NCBI RefSeq assembly: GCF_000497445.1
Contig: NZ_CM002285.1
Coordinates: 1,147,312-1,211,311, forward strand
Direction of reading: 5' to 3'
DNA: 64,000 bases
From: Streptomyces roseochromogenus subsp. oscitans DS 12.976
GTDB taxonomy: Bacteria > Actinomycetota > Actinomycetes > Streptomycetales > Streptomycetaceae
The position numbers were made by a program, and so were the translations under genes. The notes under the pieces were generated by a model that ran no database searches, was not told the origin of the DNA, and worked only from the letters and a program-made list of their open reading frames with translations. Positions within the stretch are counted from its first letter, which is position 1; every line of letters begins with the position of its first letter. This document shows positions 32,626 to 41,782 of the stretch, piece after piece.

Positions 32626-34428
32626 TCACTCCCCGAGGGTCGCTATCGCGGCCAGCTGCTCGATGGTCGGGTGGTCGAGCACGGTCCTCGGCAAGAGCAC
32701 CAAGCCGGCTTCCTGCGCTCGCTGAATGAGGTCGACAGCCAAGATGCTGTTCCCGCCCATTTCGAAGAAGTTGCTGCGAACGTCGATCTCGACAAGGTCG
32801 AACAGGTCTCGGAAGATATCGCAAAGGATCTTCTCGGCAGGAGTGCGCGGTCCCTGGCCGGCGGACCGGGTGGTCTTGATCGGCTCCGGCAGCTTGGCTC
32901 GGTCTGTCTTTCCGCCCGGAGTCAGAGGAACGGCGTCGATGGTCGCGTAGACAGACGGCACCATGTAGTCGGGCAGGAAGCGGCTGGCGTGCTCACGCAG
33001 TTCGCCCGCTGTGGGCGTGGTGTCGTGCGTCGGCACCACGTAGGCCAGCAGCTGCGGCCCCTCGGCTGCGCCCGCCCGCAGCACGGCCACCGCCTGTGCC
33101 ACGTCCGGATGTTGGCTGAGCACGGACTCCACCTCTCCCAGCTCGATTCGGAATCCGCGCAGTTCGACTTGGTCGTCGATCCGGCCATGGAACAGGATGT
33201 CGCCGTCGGCCCGCATGGAGGCCAGATCGCCCGTGCGGTACATCCGTTCGCCGTCGGCGGCGAACGGGTTGGCCACGAACAACTGCGCGGTCAAGTCGGG
33301 GCGGTTGAGGTAGCCACGCGCCAGCCCGGCACCGCTGATGTACAGCTCGCCGATCTCTCCGACCGCGGCTGGCCGTAGCGCGTTGTCGAGGATGTGCACA
33401 GACACGCCCGGAATCGGCCGGCCAATAGTGACCTCGTCCGTCGGGGTCAGCGGGCCGGTCATGGTCGCGCACACGGTGCACTCGGTCGGACCGTAGGCGT
33501 TGACCAAGAGGCGTCCTGGCGCCCACTGTTCCACCAGGCCGGCCGGGCACGCCTCGCCGGCCACCACCAGCACGCGTAGGTCCTGCGCCGCGTCCGGGGA
33601 CACGGTCGCGGCTGCGGCAGGCGGCAGCACCGCGTGGGTGACCCGGCCATCCCGTAACGCCTTTTCCAGCGGGTCACCGGCCAGTGCGTCCGGTCCTGGC
33701 AGCACCAATGTGGCGCCGGCAGTAAAAGCGGCCAGCAGCTCGGTCACATAGGCGTCGAAGCTCGGCGACGCGAACTGGAGCACCCGGCTGTCCTCAGTGA
33801 CCTGCATCGTGGCGACCTTGGCCGCGGCCAAGGCGGGCAACCCGGCACTGGTCAGCGCGACGCCTTTCGGTCGGCCTGTCGAGCCCGAGGTGTAGATCAC
33901 GTAAGCCAGGTTTGTCGCGGCGAGTGAGCCGCCGCGTTCGTCCTCAGTCATGTCGGTGTCGGGCAGTGCGTCGAGCGTGGCAGTCTGCTTGGCCGAGTCC
34001 AGCACCAGCTGCGGCACCCCGATGTCAGCAGGCAGCTTCGGGACAGCGCCCCGGATGGTGCACAGCAATGCGGGCCCGGCATCAGCGAGCAGGTAGGAGA
34101 TCCGCTCCTTCGGGTGGTTGACATCCACCGGCAGGAACGCCGCCCCAGCCTTGGCCACGGCAAGCACGCTGATCACCATGTGACTGGATCGGGGCAGCGC
34201 CAGTGCCACCAGACGGCCCGGCCCCGCCCCCTCGTTGAGCAGCAGTCGGGCCAGCTGGTTCGCCCTGGCGTTCACCTCGTCGTAGGACAGGATCTCGCTG
34301 TTCGAGACAATCGCCGGGCTGCTAGGCCGACTGCGTACCGTCCGCTCCCAGAGTTCGGCCAGCGTGACCGGTGCCGTCCTTGTTGTCGCCGACTGATGAG
34401 AAGCCTTGTTCAGACCCGTGTTTAACAA
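32626..34428 (-). CDS. cloH: NRPS didomain: tyrosine adenylation plus carrier
   Basis: 600 aa. The adenylation domain (about 25-500) has YVIYTSGSTGRPKGVALT, NAYGPTECTVC, YRTGDLASMRADGDILFHGR and DDQVELRGFRIELGEVE; the carrier domain (about 520-600) has FFEMGGNSILAVDLIQ with the pantetheine serine. It loads L-tyrosine for the aminocoumarin ring and hands it to CloI and CloJ/K. The start is taken as TTG 34428 behind AAGGGGG; the second codon would then be TTA (34425-34423). It depends on the MbtH-like CloY encoded upstream. Confidence 0.94.
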   Translation of the reverse strand: MLNTGLNKASHQSATTRTAPVTLAELWERTVRSRPSSPAIVSNSEILSYDEVNARANQLARLLLNEGAGPGRLVALALPRSSHMVISVLAVAKAGAAFLPVDVNHPKERISYLLADAGPALLCTIRGAVPKLPADIGVPQLVLDSAKQTATLDALPDTDMTEDERGGSLAATNLAYVIYTSGSTGRPKGVALTSAGLPALAAAKVATMQVTEDSRVLQFASPSFDAYVTELLAAFTAGATLVLPGPDALAGDPLEKALRDGRVTHAVLPPAAAATVSPDAAQDLRVLVVAGEACPAGLVEQWAPGRLLVNAYGPTECTVCATMTGPLTPTDEVTIGRPIPGVSVHILDNALRPAAVGEIGELYISGAGLARGYLNRPDLTAQLFVANPFAADGERMYRTGDLASMRADGDILFHGRIDDQVELRGFRIELGEVESVLSQHPDVAQAVAVLRAGAAEGPQLLAYVVPTHDTTPTAGELREHASRFLPDYMVPSVYATIDAVPLTPGGKTDRAKLPEPIKTTRSAGQGPRTPAEKILCDIFRDLFDLVEIDVRSNFFEMGGNSILAVDLIQRAQEAGLVLLPRTVLDHPTIEQLAAIATLGE

Positions 34429-34682
34429 ACTTCCCCCTTAAGTCTCCATGCCATTGGAACATACTCCCCGAATGACCGAAGGGGAATGCTGCACGAACAG
34501 GTGACTTCCGAGATAGCTTGCACGATATCTATCTCGACGACACTCCAAGCGCTGGGAAGTCATGCATCGAACGCTTTGCGCGATTGAATCACGCCTTGCT
34601 CCTGCCGTAAAGCGGGGCGGCCTTCGAACAACCTTCGATAATTTATCTCATATTGCCAAATCCACTTTTGAATGAGCAGATG

Positions 34683-34898
34683 CTACTCGCCACCCATCGC
34701 CCGCTGCAGGCTCAACGGCCGCATGTCTGTCCAATGCTCATTGACGTAATCGAGGCAGTCTTGCCGCGACGCCTCGTTGAAAATGACAGTCCACCCGTTG
34801 GGAACATCAGCGAACGAAGGCCACAGAGAATGCTGCCCCTCGCCATTGATCAGGACCAGATAGGAGCCGTTCTCGTCCTCGAACGGGTTCGTCGCCAT
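34683..34898 (-). CDS. cloY: MbtH-like activator of the CloH adenylation domain
   Basis: 71 aa with the full MbtH signature: [20 protein letters not shown], then [10 protein letters not shown]. MbtH proteins bind adenylation domains and are needed for their solubility and activity. ATG 34898 has GGGAGG upstream. It is the first gene behind the CloG operator at 35049-35077. The 254-bp gap between it and cloH contains no further gene I can support. Confidence 0.96.
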   Translation of the reverse strand: MATNPFEDENGSYLVLINGEGQHSLWPSFADVPNGWTVIFNEASRQDCLDYVNEHWTDMRPLSLQRAMGGE

Positions 34899-35048
34899 GA
34901 CGAATACCTCCCAGATGTTATTTCACGCGTCTTGTTCCACCATTGACCGCCCGGAGTGTTGCGAGGGTGGTTCGAGGGCTGAGCCGTCTCTCCATCCTCT
35001 TCATCACACCGGGGCGGTTCAAGATGCCGATCCGGACCCGGTGACCAT

Positions 35049-35077
35049 GTTCAACCGTATGGTTCGAGCAGTTGAAC
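35049..35077. promoter_or_regulatory. StrR/CloG-type operator
   Basis: A 29-bp interrupted inverted repeat, GTTCAACCG, 11 bases, CAGTTGAAC. It fits the StrR/NovG binding pattern I know (GTTCRACTG, N11, CRGTYGAAC) with one or two deviations. It lies between the cloG stop and the cloY start, where it can activate the cloY-cloH transcript. I found no second site of this quality by eye in the cluster. Confidence 0.85.
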
Positions 35078-35112
35078 ATCCCGCAGCCACCGGATCAGAC
35101 CGTATTTCTCCG

Positions 35113-36072
35113 TCAGGCGGTGTCTCGGCCCGCGAGCTGGTCGGCTAGATGTTGCCATGCGGCCGCGCACTCGCGGGCCATGTCTACCACCACGATTCGA
35201 CAGTGTTCCGGCACGCTGTCCGCGATCTGGGCAATCTGCTCGACACTGCCCGGGGCGGCGCCGTCAAGCAGCCGGAGCAAGCGTCGGCCGACGTCGGTGA
35301 AACGCAGCGATGGGTCCTTGCGCAGGCTCTGCAGCACGCGGCCATAGTCCGGACTGGTCCGTTGCGTCGCCGCGGCCGGGCGCAGTTTCAGGACCGCCTG
35401 CTGTCGGGCGGTTACCGCCGGCTCGCCTCGCCGCAATCTGGCGCGCACATCGCTGGCGGTGCCCACCGAAATCCGCGCTATTTTGGCAACTTCGCGAACC
35501 GACGCGTTCGGATTCTGGGCCAGCAGGTCGCTGGCGCGCTGCCGTCCGCCCGTGCCATCGTTGGGTCGGATTCGGCCGTCCTGCCCGGTTCTACGCTCGA
35601 CCGTGCCAGAGATGGATGACGACCTTAAAGACGCGATAGTGCTGGCTGCCAATCCAGTGGTCCGTGCGATCTTGCGGTCGGACCAGTGCGGGTGCGAATC
35701 CATGATCCGCGCGGCGGCGGATTTACGCTCGGCCATCGTCAACGGCAGGCCGTGCGCACGATTCAGCTCGACCGCGAGGACAAACACATCGGCTGAGGAA
35801 CCGTCGACGAAAACGACCTCGATTAATTCGTCGCCACGGAAACGAGCTGCCCGCAGCCTGTGCATTCCGTCGATGACCCGCCGTGTCTCACGGTGCACGA
35901 CAATCGGTGGCAGGGTCTCCTCTGTCTCAGCCAGTGCACGAATGTGTTCGGTACTCTCGCCAGACCGCAGTAGTTTAGATGGCGGCAATAAAGAACCGAT
36001 CGAGACTCGTTCCCTTTTTCCGGTTATTTTAGGCGAAATTGACGTGATCTCCTCATCACCGCTGTTACTCAT
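35113..36072 (-). CDS. cloG: StrR-family pathway activator (ParB-like domain)
   Basis: 319 aa. An N-terminal ParB/sulfiredoxin-like domain (VHRETRRVIDGMHRLRAARF) precedes helix-turn-helix segments (SDRKIARTTGLAASTIA and NASVREVAKIARISVGTASDV). StrR and NovG are positive activators of antibiotic genes; the matching operator lies 36 bp downstream of this gene. ATG 36072 has ACGGGGG upstream; an ATG at 36090 is the alternative. Three TTA codons (35991-35989, 35826-35824, 35628-35626) make its translation a likely bldA control point. Confidence 0.94.
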   Translation of the reverse strand: MSNSGDEEITSISPKITGKRERVSIGSLLPPSKLLRSGESTEHIRALAETEETLPPIVVHRETRRVIDGMHRLRAARFRGDELIEVVFVDGSSADVFVLAVELNRAHGLPLTMAERKSAAARIMDSHPHWSDRKIARTTGLAASTIASLRSSSISGTVERRTGQDGRIRPNDGTGGRQRASDLLAQNPNASVREVAKIARISVGTASDVRARLRRGEPAVTARQQAVLKLRPAAATQRTSPDYGRVLQSLRKDPSLRFTDVGRRLLRLLDGAAPGSVEQIAQIADSVPEHCRIVVVDMARECAAAWQHLADQLAGRDTA

Positions 36073-36114
36073 ATGACCCCCGTAGGACATAATGATTCGG
36101 TCCGGATCAGCGTG

Positions 36115-36440
36115 TGCAGGACATGGGTGACCAGAGGCAGGTCTTGGCCAGGCTCAGCAGCATCCACGCACGTTCATCGCTCATTCGCCGCCGGGCGGCG
36201 CAGAAGTGCGGAATCGTCGGTTCTATTCGGCGCGGCCTGTGAGTGGTTGGCGGTGAGCCCATCGCCGATTCCTCCCGGTCGATTCTAAGTCACCGGCATC
36301 AGCGCCCTGTAGGCCATCGGCGCCGTGCATGTCGAGTTCTTCGCGCAGGTGCGCCCGGCGAGCACGCTCACCCGAGGTGTCGGCCCTGGCCCACCCCTCG
36401 CTGCTGGTCGAGGTGGGCCGCTTCGATCGCCCTCGCCGGC
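36115..36440 (+). pseudogene. RidA/YjgF-family remnant
   Basis: Forward-strand fragments resemble a RidA-family protein in order but in different frames: a GDQRQVLARLSSIHA helix near 36125-36170, GAVHVEFFAQVRPASTL near 36328-36375, and EVSALAHPSLLVEV near 36376-36417. Stops and a frameshift separate them. I see no start or ribosome site. The rest of the gap between cloG and cloF (36073-36651) holds no recognisable gene. The family assignment is by pattern only. Confidence 0.5.
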
Positions 36441-36651
36441 GCAGCCGGCGACGGTTCGTCCTGGGCATCGGTGCCGGATCCGTAAGCGCCGCTGATGCGC
36501 GAGTGTTCACCGACGGACCGTGCCGCGCGGTGAACGGACCCCGGGAGGGCTCGCGCGGAGGGCGTCTACGCCGCGCCCTCCGACAGCCTCGGGCACATCG
36601 CTGAGGAGGCCCTGGCAGCCTCCCTCGACCTGTGACCCCCCTCCCCCGATG

Positions 36652-37740
36652 TCAGGCGTCCGCTGGCCACTTCCTGCGACGTAGTTCGTGCAGGAGGTCC
36701 TCAGCCTTGCGCGGAGTGACCGAAATGGTGACCGTACGGTCGAGGCTGTCCGGCCGCTGCGAGATGTTGATGCCGCGCATCACCACCCCGGCGCTTGCCA
36801 CGTCCCTGAAGAGGCGAGCCAACTCTGTCGGCCGGTCTTCGACGAAAACATCGATGTCCGCGAGTCCGGTCTCCGTGGGGATCCCGTACCTGCCGGGAAT
36901 GCGGTTGCAGCCATCGATGCCACGCTGGATGAACTCCAGCAGATGACCATCAGGCTCCGCGGGCGAGCCGCTTCCGTCCGCGACAGCTCTGAGTGTCTCC
37001 AACAGAGTTGTCAGGTCCAGACTCAGCTTTTCCAGCTCACTCACGACCGGAGCCGCATTCGCGGCGAGGGCCTGTGTCCACGATGTGGCGGAGTCGACCC
37101 CGATGAGCTGGGGTATCTCCGACCACACGCCTCCCAGCAGCCGTAACGCGATGCTGTCCGCCTCCGTCAAGCGAGCGGCGGCGAGCGTGAGAACGACCTG
37201 GGGGACGAGCGTGCCGAGGGCGATCGCCCGGTCGTGCGCCTCGGCATCCAGGACGACCGGTATCGCCCCGCACAAGGCGACCAGTTCGAGAGCGCAGTTC
37301 AGTGCGGAAGCATCTGTTTCCGCTGCGGGCACGAGCGCCCACGGCCGTCCGTCGAACAGGTCGTCCTGCGCCGCCAAAGGACCGGATCCCGGCCGTCCCA
37401 CCAGTGGATGACCACCCACCACAGTGGCAAGGTCACAACCCAGTGCTTCGAGTTCACGCAAGGACGAGACCTTCACTCCCGCCACGTCGACGTAAAAGCG
37501 AGCGGTTCCCCTCGACTGGTGAGACGCGATCACCGGTGCCACTTGGGCCGGCGGCACGGCGACCACCGCCAGGTCCACCGCTTCCGGCGGTTCCTCGGCC
37601 ATCCCGGCACCGACCGCTTCGGAAATGCGCAGTGCGACGGGACTGACGTCCATGAGGTAGGTGTCGACGCCTTGCTTCCGCAGCGACAGACCGATCGACG
37701 TGCCGATCATTCCGGTCCCGATTATCACGGCCGTGTGCAC
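36652..37740 (-). CDS. cloF: Prephenate dehydrogenase
   Basis: 362-aa TyrA-type enzyme making 4-hydroxyphenylpyruvate from prephenate, the precursor prenylated by CloQ. AVIIGTGMIGTSIGLSLRKQ binds NAD, VVGGHPLVGRPGSG carries a family histidine, and a C-terminal ACT-like stretch (LADIDVFVEDRPTELARLFRD) may allow feedback control. GTG 37740 follows GGGAGATC; the longer frame to 37812 lacks homology. It lies 76 bp after cloE. Confidence 0.94.
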   Translation of the reverse strand: MHTAVIIGTGMIGTSIGLSLRKQGVDTYLMDVSPVALRISEAVGAGMAEEPPEAVDLAVVAVPPAQVAPVIASHQSRGTARFYVDVAGVKVSSLRELEALGCDLATVVGGHPLVGRPGSGPLAAQDDLFDGRPWALVPAAETDASALNCALELVALCGAIPVVLDAEAHDRAIALGTLVPQVVLTLAAARLTEADSIALRLLGGVWSEIPQLIGVDSATSWTQALAANAAPVVSELEKLSLDLTTLLETLRAVADGSGSPAEPDGHLLEFIQRGIDGCNRIPGRYGIPTETGLADIDVFVEDRPTELARLFRDVASAGVVMRGINISQRPDSLDRTVTISVTPRKAEDLLHELRRRKWPADA

Positions 37741-37816
37741 GTTGATCTCCCGTAATCCTTTCGGGGCCGTCACGCAGCAGTGCCGTAAGGCAGCGATGCC
37801 GTATGAGCGCATTCGA

Positions 37817-38470
37817 TCAAATGGCTTCGTCGACGACGGATGAGATCCAATCCGTCAGAGTCAGGTTGCTACGCCGCGCCGCCTCCCTCCATCGTTCGAG
37901 ACGTAACTCGTCTAACTGGAGGCTGAGCTGAACCTGGCGCCGGAGATCACCTTCTTCGCCCGACATGCTGGCCCGGATCTGTTTGCGCAGCTCGTTCCTC
38001 GACCAGTTCAGTCGCACTGCGAAGTCGAGCCAGTGGTCCTGTTCGGCTTCCGAGAGAGCTGCCACTTCCATGTGATGTTGGAATGTGAGGCCGTCTCGCC
38101 GGCGGGACGGCTCGAATTTCCTCGCCACCCAGGCATAATTTCGCAGCGTTTGATAGTCGAGCTTGGTCTCCTTCATTGCCCGGCGGTATCGGTCACCGTA
38201 CTGGTTCTGTCCGAACACCAACCAATCACCGATCCACCAGGCCGACGAGTCGCATACCGCGAGGATCCTTCCGCCGAGGCGGCACCATGCCTCCAGGGAG
38301 AGATCTCGCGGGATCTGAAGCCTGGTCCTCTCGGCCGAAACCTCCAGGCCGAGATACGAGGCGTGCCTTGATTGCTTGCTGTCAACGGGGGTCGCCTCTC
38401 CCGCAGTCGGCCTCACCGGAGTGGTGCCGCTTCCCCCAGCCTTCGAAGCTGTCTGACCAGACGCGACCAC
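37817..38470 (-). CDS. cloE: LmbU/NovE-like regulatory protein
   Basis: 217 aa if started at GTG 38470, which has GGGAGG five bases upstream; the frame stays open to a poorly supported GTG at 38533. It resembles LmbU and NovE, positive regulators of lincomycin and novobiocin production. Visible: LEAWCRLGGRILAVCDSSAWWIGDWLVFG, a helix-rich middle (LDYQTLRNYAWVARKFE) and a charged C-terminal helix ending TDWISSVVDEAI. Two adjacent TTA codons (37914-37912 and 37906-37904) suggest bldA dependence. It is the outermost cluster gene on this side. Confidence 0.9.
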   Translation of the reverse strand: MVASGQTASKAGGSGTTPVRPTAGEATPVDSKQSRHASYLGLEVSAERTRLQIPRDLSLEAWCRLGGRILAVCDSSAWWIGDWLVFGQNQYGDRYRRAMKETKLDYQTLRNYAWVARKFEPSRRRDGLTFQHHMEVAALSEAEQDHWLDFAVRLNWSRNELRKQIRASMSGEEGDLRRQVQLSLQLDELRLERWREAARRSNLTLTDWISSVVDEAI

Positions 38471-38618
38471 GATGCCTCCCGTTTCCGTCGTCAGGACAAG
38501 CAAGTCGGCGTGGCCTCGGTCCATCTGAGACACGCCGCTTCGACCGACCGATCATCAGATTAACTCCGCGCACCTCCAGACCTTGCGTGAGCCACTGATA
38601 CATCGCACCTCATACTAC

Positions 38619-38910
38619 TTATAGTATGGCGAAATTGGGTGATCTGCTTGCCGCCGTCGAAGCCCCGGCATTCGGATCCGGCCTCGGCGACAAGCCGTGG
38701 TCACGCCAGCGGCGGAAGAACGCGTACATCCGATCCCACGGCAGGAAGTCGGCAGGCATGGCGCGCCATTTGATGCCGTTGTCCACCAGAGAGCGGATCG
38801 CATCCGGCATCGCGGGGTGGCAGTACACCTCCGGCCGCCCGCCCCGGCCACGCATCCAGCTGGGCGTCGGCAGCAGTCGCCGGATGGTCGACGGAGAGCC
38901 CAGCAGTCAC
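38619..38910 (-). mobile_element. Truncated IS5-family transposase remnant
   Basis: The minus strand encodes the N-terminal part of an IS5-type transposase: IRRLLPTPSWMRGRGGRPE, MPDAIRSLVDNGIKWRAMP and FLPWDRMYAFFRRWRDHGL. Homology ends there, followed by unrelated residues and a stop. The DDE domain and inverted repeats are missing. It abuts the cloE end of the cluster. Confidence 0.8.
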
Positions 38911-39349
38911 ACACGGGGTGGCCGAGGTGGATGCCGCCTCGGCGGTGGCGTGCGCCTGCGACAACAGGGCGTCCTGGACTGCTCGTTGGCGTAAACACCT
39001 CCGAGCTGCCAAGAGGCCCTGCCCTCAGACCCGAACCGTGTCGCGTCCACCCCGATCGACAAGTCAGTGATCACGCACCCGCGTCCGCGCAGCGGGCGGA
39101 AGGTCAGCGGGCGCAGATGCGGCTGGGACGCATGCTGGCCTCTTGCTGACCTGGGGGCCTCCCTCGCGCCCCGGAGCTGCGCAAACGCCAATGTACAGCG
39201 GCCGGTTTTCCCGCGGTGCGGGTTCGGATCCCGCGGCAGAGGCGGGCGGCGTCCAGCATCGCGGCATGGACGTTCCTACCGTTGCGCACCAGCATCTGGG
39301 GCCTGCGCGCCAGGAGCTCCGTCAAGTCGACGGCCCCGAGGCCGGTCGG

Positions 39350-39540
39350 AGGGGCGTGATCGCGACGCCGTTCTCCGCCAGTGAGTTGAAGTAACCGCAC
39401 GCCGTGAACGAGCCGACATGTGAGAGCGTTCGCTCGGGAGTGACGATCTCGGCAGTGGCGCCCGTGCGGACGAGAGACTCCACCGCATGTTCGTGACGGT
39501 CCTGGACATGAACTACAGCCAGGCCTGCGACACATCACCA
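39350..39540 (-). pseudogene. Flavin oxidoreductase remnant (dimethylglycine/trimethylamine dehydrogenase type)
   Basis: On the minus strand, bases about 39520-39350 encode HVQDRHEHAVESLVRTGA, then AEIVTPERTLSHVGSFTACG and YFNSLAENGVAITPL, which resemble the C-terminal dinucleotide-binding part of NADH:flavin oxidoreductases that demethylate methylated amines. Frames break on both sides. Such enzymes feed sarcosine pathways, which fits the neighbouring sox operon. The rest of 38911-39698 is uninterpretable debris. Confidence 0.5.
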
Positions 39541-39698
39541 ACGATGATGCCACCGAGACGTGTCTGGGACCACCTTGGCGGACAGGTCCCGGCTGCGACC
39601 GGGGGCTCTCCGGGCCCGGTGCACTGACACGGAGAATCGCCGGCCCCGTCGCGAACTCGCGTGAAAGAAAAGCGAGTTGCCAGCCGCACAGTGCCGTC

Positions 39699-40364
39699 TC
39701 AGACGGCGTCGCGAATGGCGCGTTCGAAGCCCTCGACGTGGCTGCGGGCGAGCCGTGCCGCCGTGTCGGGATCACCGGCGACGATCGCCTCGATCAGCGG
39801 TCCGTGTTCTCCGACATGGCCGGCCATGTCGGACAGCCGGTCGATGAACAGGCACCAGATGCGGGTGGCCAGGTTGTCGTAGCGGACGAGGGTGTCGTCC
39901 AGATACGGGTTGTGCGTGGCGGCGTAGATGGCGCGGTGGACCTGAAGGTCCAGGTGCAGGAGTTCGGCGGCGTCGCGCCGGCGGGAATCCGCGCGCTCCA
40001 GCTCCTGGCGCAGGGCTGTCAGGGTCGCCCGGTCCGTGGCCGTGGCGCGCCGCGCGGCCAGGGCGGCGGCCAGGGGCTCCAGCTCCTGGCGCACCTCGGA
40101 GATATGGGCCAGGTCGGTGATGTTCACTTCGGTGGCGAAGGTGCCGCGCCGGGGGTAGGTCGTGATCAGGCGCTCGTACTGGAGCCGCTTCAGGGCCTCG
40201 CGCACCGGTGTCCGGCCCACACCGAGGGACTGTGCCAGCTGGTCCTCGTTGATCGGCGCGCCGGGGCGGATCTCGAGCATGACGAGGCGGTCACGGAGGG
40301 CGCGGTAGGCGCGCTCGGCGAGGGACAGTTCCTCGCCCCTGGGCTCGGTCGCCATCTGCTGCAT
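39699..40364 (-). CDS. GntR-family (FCD domain) regulator of the glyA-sox operon
   Basis: 221 aa. Winged helix ([25 protein letters not shown]) and FCD domain ([24 protein letters not shown], then GHVGEHGPLIEAI), closely similar to the regulator at 123-776 along its whole length but clearly diverged. ATG 40364 has AAGGGGG upstream. It is divergent from glyA, with the TGATATATCA palindrome in the shared 116-bp gap. I infer control of serine/glycine/sarcosine catabolism. Confidence 0.92.
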   Translation of the reverse strand: MQQMATEPRGEELSLAERAYRALRDRLVMLEIRPGAPINEDQLAQSLGVGRTPVREALKRLQYERLITTYPRRGTFATEVNITDLAHISEVRQELEPLAAALAARRATATDRATLTALRQELERADSRRRDAAELLHLDLQVHRAIYAATHNPYLDDTLVRYDNLATRIWCLFIDRLSDMAGHVGEHGPLIEAIVAGDPDTAARLARSHVEGFERAIRDAV

Positions 40365-40430
40365 GAAGCCCCCTTGGCCGCATCGGCCCTCTTGACCTGT
40401 CCGGCTAGCTCCCATACCTTACCGCAGAGA

Positions 40431-40442
40431 CTGATATATCAG
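40431..40442. promoter_or_regulatory. Probable GntR operator, CTGATATATCAG
   Basis: A perfect 12-bp palindrome 38 bp before the glyA ATG. Its inner ten bases and the following GT equal those at 836-847 of the first GntR/glyA locus, the best evidence that both regulators read the same site. Confidence 0.72.
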
Positions 40443-40480
40443 TTGGCTATTATTAGTCGTCTTCCCAGGATGGTGTACAG

Positions 40481-41782
40481 ATGGCAACCACCCCGTCGAC
40501 CACGGTCACCTCCTCCCTCTCCCGCCCGCTGAGCGAGCTCGACCCGGAGGTCGCCGCCGCGGTGGACGCCGAGCTTTGCCGTCAGCGGTCGACGCTCGAA
40601 ATGATCGCCTCGGAGAACTTCGCCCCGGCCGCCGTCCTGGACGCCCAGGGCTCGGTACTGACGAACAAGTACGCCGAGGGCTACCCGGGCCGCCGCTACT
40701 ACGGCGGCTGCGAACACGTGGACGTCATCGAGCAGTTGGCCATGGCCCGGGTGAAGGACCTGTTCGGCGCCGAGGCCGCGAACGTGCAGCCGCACTCGGG
40801 CGCCCAGGCCAACGCGGCCGCGATGTTCGCGCTGCTCCAGCCCGGCGACACGATCCTCGGCCTCGACCTGGCGCACGGCGGGCACCTCACCCATGGCATG
40901 CGCCTCAACTACTCCGGCAAGCTGTACGACGTCGTGCCGTACCACGTGCGCCAGTCCGACCTGCGCATCGACATGGACGAGGTCGAGCAGCTCGCCCTCG
41001 CTCACCGGCCCAGGATGATCGTCGCCGGCTGGTCGGCCTATCCCCGACAGCTCGACTTCGCCGCGTTCCGGCGGATCGCTGACGAGGTGGGCGCCTACCT
41101 GATGGTGGACATGGCGCACTTCGCCGGACTGGTGGCCGCGGGCCTGCACCCGAACCCCGTGCCGTACGCCGACGTCGTCACGACCACCACGCACAAGACC
41201 CTCGGCGGCCCGCGCGGCGGTGTGATCCTCAGCCGGGCCGGTCTGGCCAAGAAGATCAACTCCGCGGTCTTCCCGGGCCAGCAGGGCGGCCCGCTGGAGC
41301 ATGTCATCGCGGCGAAGGCGGTGGCCTTCAAGGTGGCGGCGAGCGAGGAGTTCAAGGAGCGCCAGCGGCGCACCCTGGACGGCGCCCGCATCCTCGCCGG
41401 CCGGCTGCTGGCCGACGATGTGGCCGAGGCCGGGATCACGGTGCTGACCGGCGGCACCGAGGTCCACCTGGTCCTGGTCGACCTGCGCGACTCCGCGCTC
41501 GACGGGCAGCAGGCCGAGGACCGGCTGCACCGCATCGGCATCACCGTCAACCGCAACGCGGTGCCGTTCGACCCACGCCCGCCGATGGTCTCCTCGGGGC
41601 TGCGGATCGGCACGCCTGCCCTGGCCACCCGGGGCTTCGGCGCGACGGAGTTCCGCGAGGTCGCCGACATCGTCGCCGAAGCCTTGAAGGGCGAACAGGC
41701 CGACGACGAACTGCGCGACCGGGTCGAGAAGCTCGCCGGCGCGTTCCCCCTCTATCCCCACCTGAACGGAGCCGCGGCATGA
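40481..41782 (+). CDS. glyA: Serine hydroxymethyltransferase
   Basis: 433-aa PLP enzyme interconverting serine and glycine with THF. Complete family layout: [46 protein letters not shown], the PLP lysine in [14 protein letters not shown] and the full C-terminal domain ([21 protein letters not shown], then [17 protein letters not shown]). It is the intact counterpart of the truncated frame at 877-1872. ATG 40481 follows AGGATGG. Its end overlaps soxB (ATGA), so it heads the glyA-soxBDAG operon, which supplies and uses one-carbon units from sarcosine and glycine. Confidence 0.96.
   Translation: MATTPSTTVTSSLSRPLSELDPEVAAAVDAELCRQRSTLEMIASENFAPAAVLDAQGSVLTNKYAEGYPGRRYYGGCEHVDVIEQLAMARVKDLFGAEAANVQPHSGAQANAAAMFALLQPGDTILGLDLAHGGHLTHGMRLNYSGKLYDVVPYHVRQSDLRIDMDEVEQLALAHRPRMIVAGWSAYPRQLDFAAFRRIADEVGAYLMVDMAHFAGLVAAGLHPNPVPYADVVTTTTHKTLGGPRGGVILSRAGLAKKINSAVFPGQQGGPLEHVIAAKAVAFKVAASEEFKERQRRTLDGARILAGRLLADDVAEAGITVLTGGTEVHLVLVDLRDSALDGQQAEDRLHRIGITVNRNAVPFDPRPPMVSSGLRIGTPALATRGFGATEFREVADIVAEALKGEQADDELRDRVEKLAGAFPLYPHLNGAAA

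Noticed and set aside
36223..36510. 95-codon minus-strand frame between cloG and cloF
   Set aside because: Arg/Ala-rich antisense-like sequence overlapping the RidA-like remnant; no ribosome site.
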